Origin: STC-113 sp964553745
GTDB taxonomy: Bacteria; Patescibacteriota; Gracilibacteria; BD1-5; UBA2023
Reading direction: 5' to 3'
DNA: 17,045 bases
NCBI GenBank assembly: GCA_964553745.1
Contig: CAZKLD010000023.1
Location: 1 to 17,045 of the forward strand
In this document: one piece after another, positions 15,931 to 17,045 of the stretch
Layout of the letters: each line of letters begins with the position of its first letter
How positions within the stretch are numbered: the stretch's first letter is position 1
Program-made: the position numbers and the translations under genes
The notes under the pieces: model-generated
Database searches by the model: none
What the model was told of the DNA's origin: nothing
Seen by the model: the letters and a program-made list of their open reading frames with translations, nothing else

Positions 15931-17045
15931 TTACCTTACCCACATTGAGAAACTTCAATTTGAGTCATTGCTATATGAATATCAATTCGAATCATTTCAA
16001 ATTGCCCAAGCCACAGCGGACAGGTCATGATTAGTTACAAAGTAAAAGTTCATAATTCCGCACACCGCATCAGTTATTCACTTTAATTGAGGACATCATC
16101 AGTTTGCAGTCGTATTGCCTTGTTTCAATCAATTCCAAGATAAATCAGAATATGTTCTTGAGCAATCTCAAACAGGGGAAGTTGTCAATGTATGACTGTA
16201 GTTGCAATCAGATTTAACGTATCTTGTGGTATTATATCATCCTTCTCATTTGAGCATGTACACTCACCCATTTCTTATGGAATTCAATTTTGAATCTGAA
16301 AATTTGAACAAATCGGTAACTCATGCTGAATATTGAAGATTCACATCATTCGGCGTATTCCATGATGAGATATAATCTGAACCGTTTGCTCATTTTCATC
16401 TGAGGACAAGTGTCCATCATCATCATTCGCTTTCCATATCACAATATGCCTGAAATGCAGGGTCTGAAGTTGGCTTGATCCAATATGTTCAGTCTTCAGA
16501 AGATGGAAATGCCGTTTTTATGGAATTGCAATTTACTCCTGCATTTCAGCTGGTATCTCATCTGTTTGGGACTATAGCCTCTTCTCATCAGCTTCATCCT
16601 CAGCTCACTCATCCTCATAAGCTATTCTTTACCAGTCAGTTTCAGATGTTTATAAGCTCAGCTCAGCTGGCATTGACTATTGCTTGGACTGCAGGGGTTG
16701 TGATGTTTCATGTGGCATATGCTTCCTGCATCGTTGTCATAAGATCATTGATTTCTGTGCTTCACAGATTATCGGATCAGGTGGAATAGACTTTAGACGA
16801 ATCGAATATCGCAACGTTATTGACTCATGGAAGCAAGTCTTTTCAGCTTCAGAAAGTGTTGTCATAAACCACATTTCATGTTCAATTCGGATTAAGTCAG
16901 AATAATGTAGGAGTTGGCACGAAATAATATGTGCTTCAAGTGAATACCTTGAGCATGACTCAATTGTAGTTTCATGAGATGTAGACGTTGGTTCAAGTTC
17001 AGCCTAGGGCGTTCGCCTCGGAAGAACTGAGAGATGAGAACTGAG
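15931..17045 (-). CDS. Prepilin-like family protein with fibrinogen-C-like domain (5' part outside window)
   Basis: The last 370 or so codons of a minus-strand gene, stop TAA at 15931-15933; the leader and pilin helix lie beyond the right edge. Entering from the edge, the reading matches the family middle module nearly word for word (ANALGGTGTNVYISGNYNG, STYYFVPTPTLFG, GSGKDLLPGVNN). After a Gly/Ser/Glu linker (LGGGVSGGGSGGEEA) comes a fibrinogen-C-like domain: NCNSIKTAFPSSEDGTYWIK (Cys codon 16528-16530), AFQAYCDMESEGGGWTLVL (Cys codon 16441-16443, 29 residues on), and the typical SFSMWVR end. So this member has the left array's module but the head type of 10200-11474, a mosaic arrangement. 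It contains the second copy of the 48-nt repeat. Confidence 0.9.
16998..17045. repeat. 48-nt repeat copy at the right edge
   Basis: Identical to 3583-3630, running to the window end and in the same coding frame of a pilin-family gene. The match may continue beyond the edge. Confidence 0.85.

Overview
The window reads as chromosome from a Candidate Phyla Radiation bacterium that uses genetic code 25 (UGA = glycine), i.e. Gracilibacteria (BD1-5) or Absconditabacteria (SR1). With the standard code the DNA breaks into short ORFs. With UGA read as Gly and only TAA/TAG as stops, almost the whole window resolves into long, recognisable genes. UGA falls on invariant glycines: two of the three P-loop glycines of the secretion ATPase, the Rossmann and C-terminal glycines of FolD, and the glycines of LamG and fibrinogen-like motifs. 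The DNA is AT-rich, intergenic gaps are short, and Shine-Dalgarno motifs are essentially absent before starts. All CDS coordinates below use code 25.

Left third (1-6405, minus strand): a tandem array of large type IV prepilin-like genes, transcribed right to left. One is cut by the window edge (1-94); three are complete (217-1785, 1856-4072, 4177-6405). Each has a short leader, the prepilin motif FTLVELIVVIVILAIL, a conserved middle module of about 230 residues, and then one or two LamG/concanavalin A-like domains. A fourth complete member (10200-11474) and a cut one (15931-17045) end instead in a fibrinogen-C-like domain. The GspE/PilB-type ATPase gene at 11576-12886 could power assembly. 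Together they look like a pilin or pseudopilin scaffold that displays interchangeable binding heads, plausibly for attachment to a host or prey cell.

Centre (6553-10193, plus strand): a stand-alone cyclic-nucleotide-binding domain protein, rpsO (S15) with a clear terminator, a membrane-anchored lytic transglycosylase, a perfect 21-bp-stem hairpin, then a tight overlapping set: bPH2-like membrane protein, folD, and a small one-TM protein.

Right (12977-15873, plus strand): two copies of a two-gene unit (76-aa two-TM protein plus PH-like membrane protein) separated by an RNHCP zinc-ribbon gene. The second copy overlaps tilS (tRNA-Ile lysidine synthetase). A hairpin terminator separates tilS from the last convergent pilin gene. 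I saw no tRNA, rRNA, CRISPR or transposase gene.
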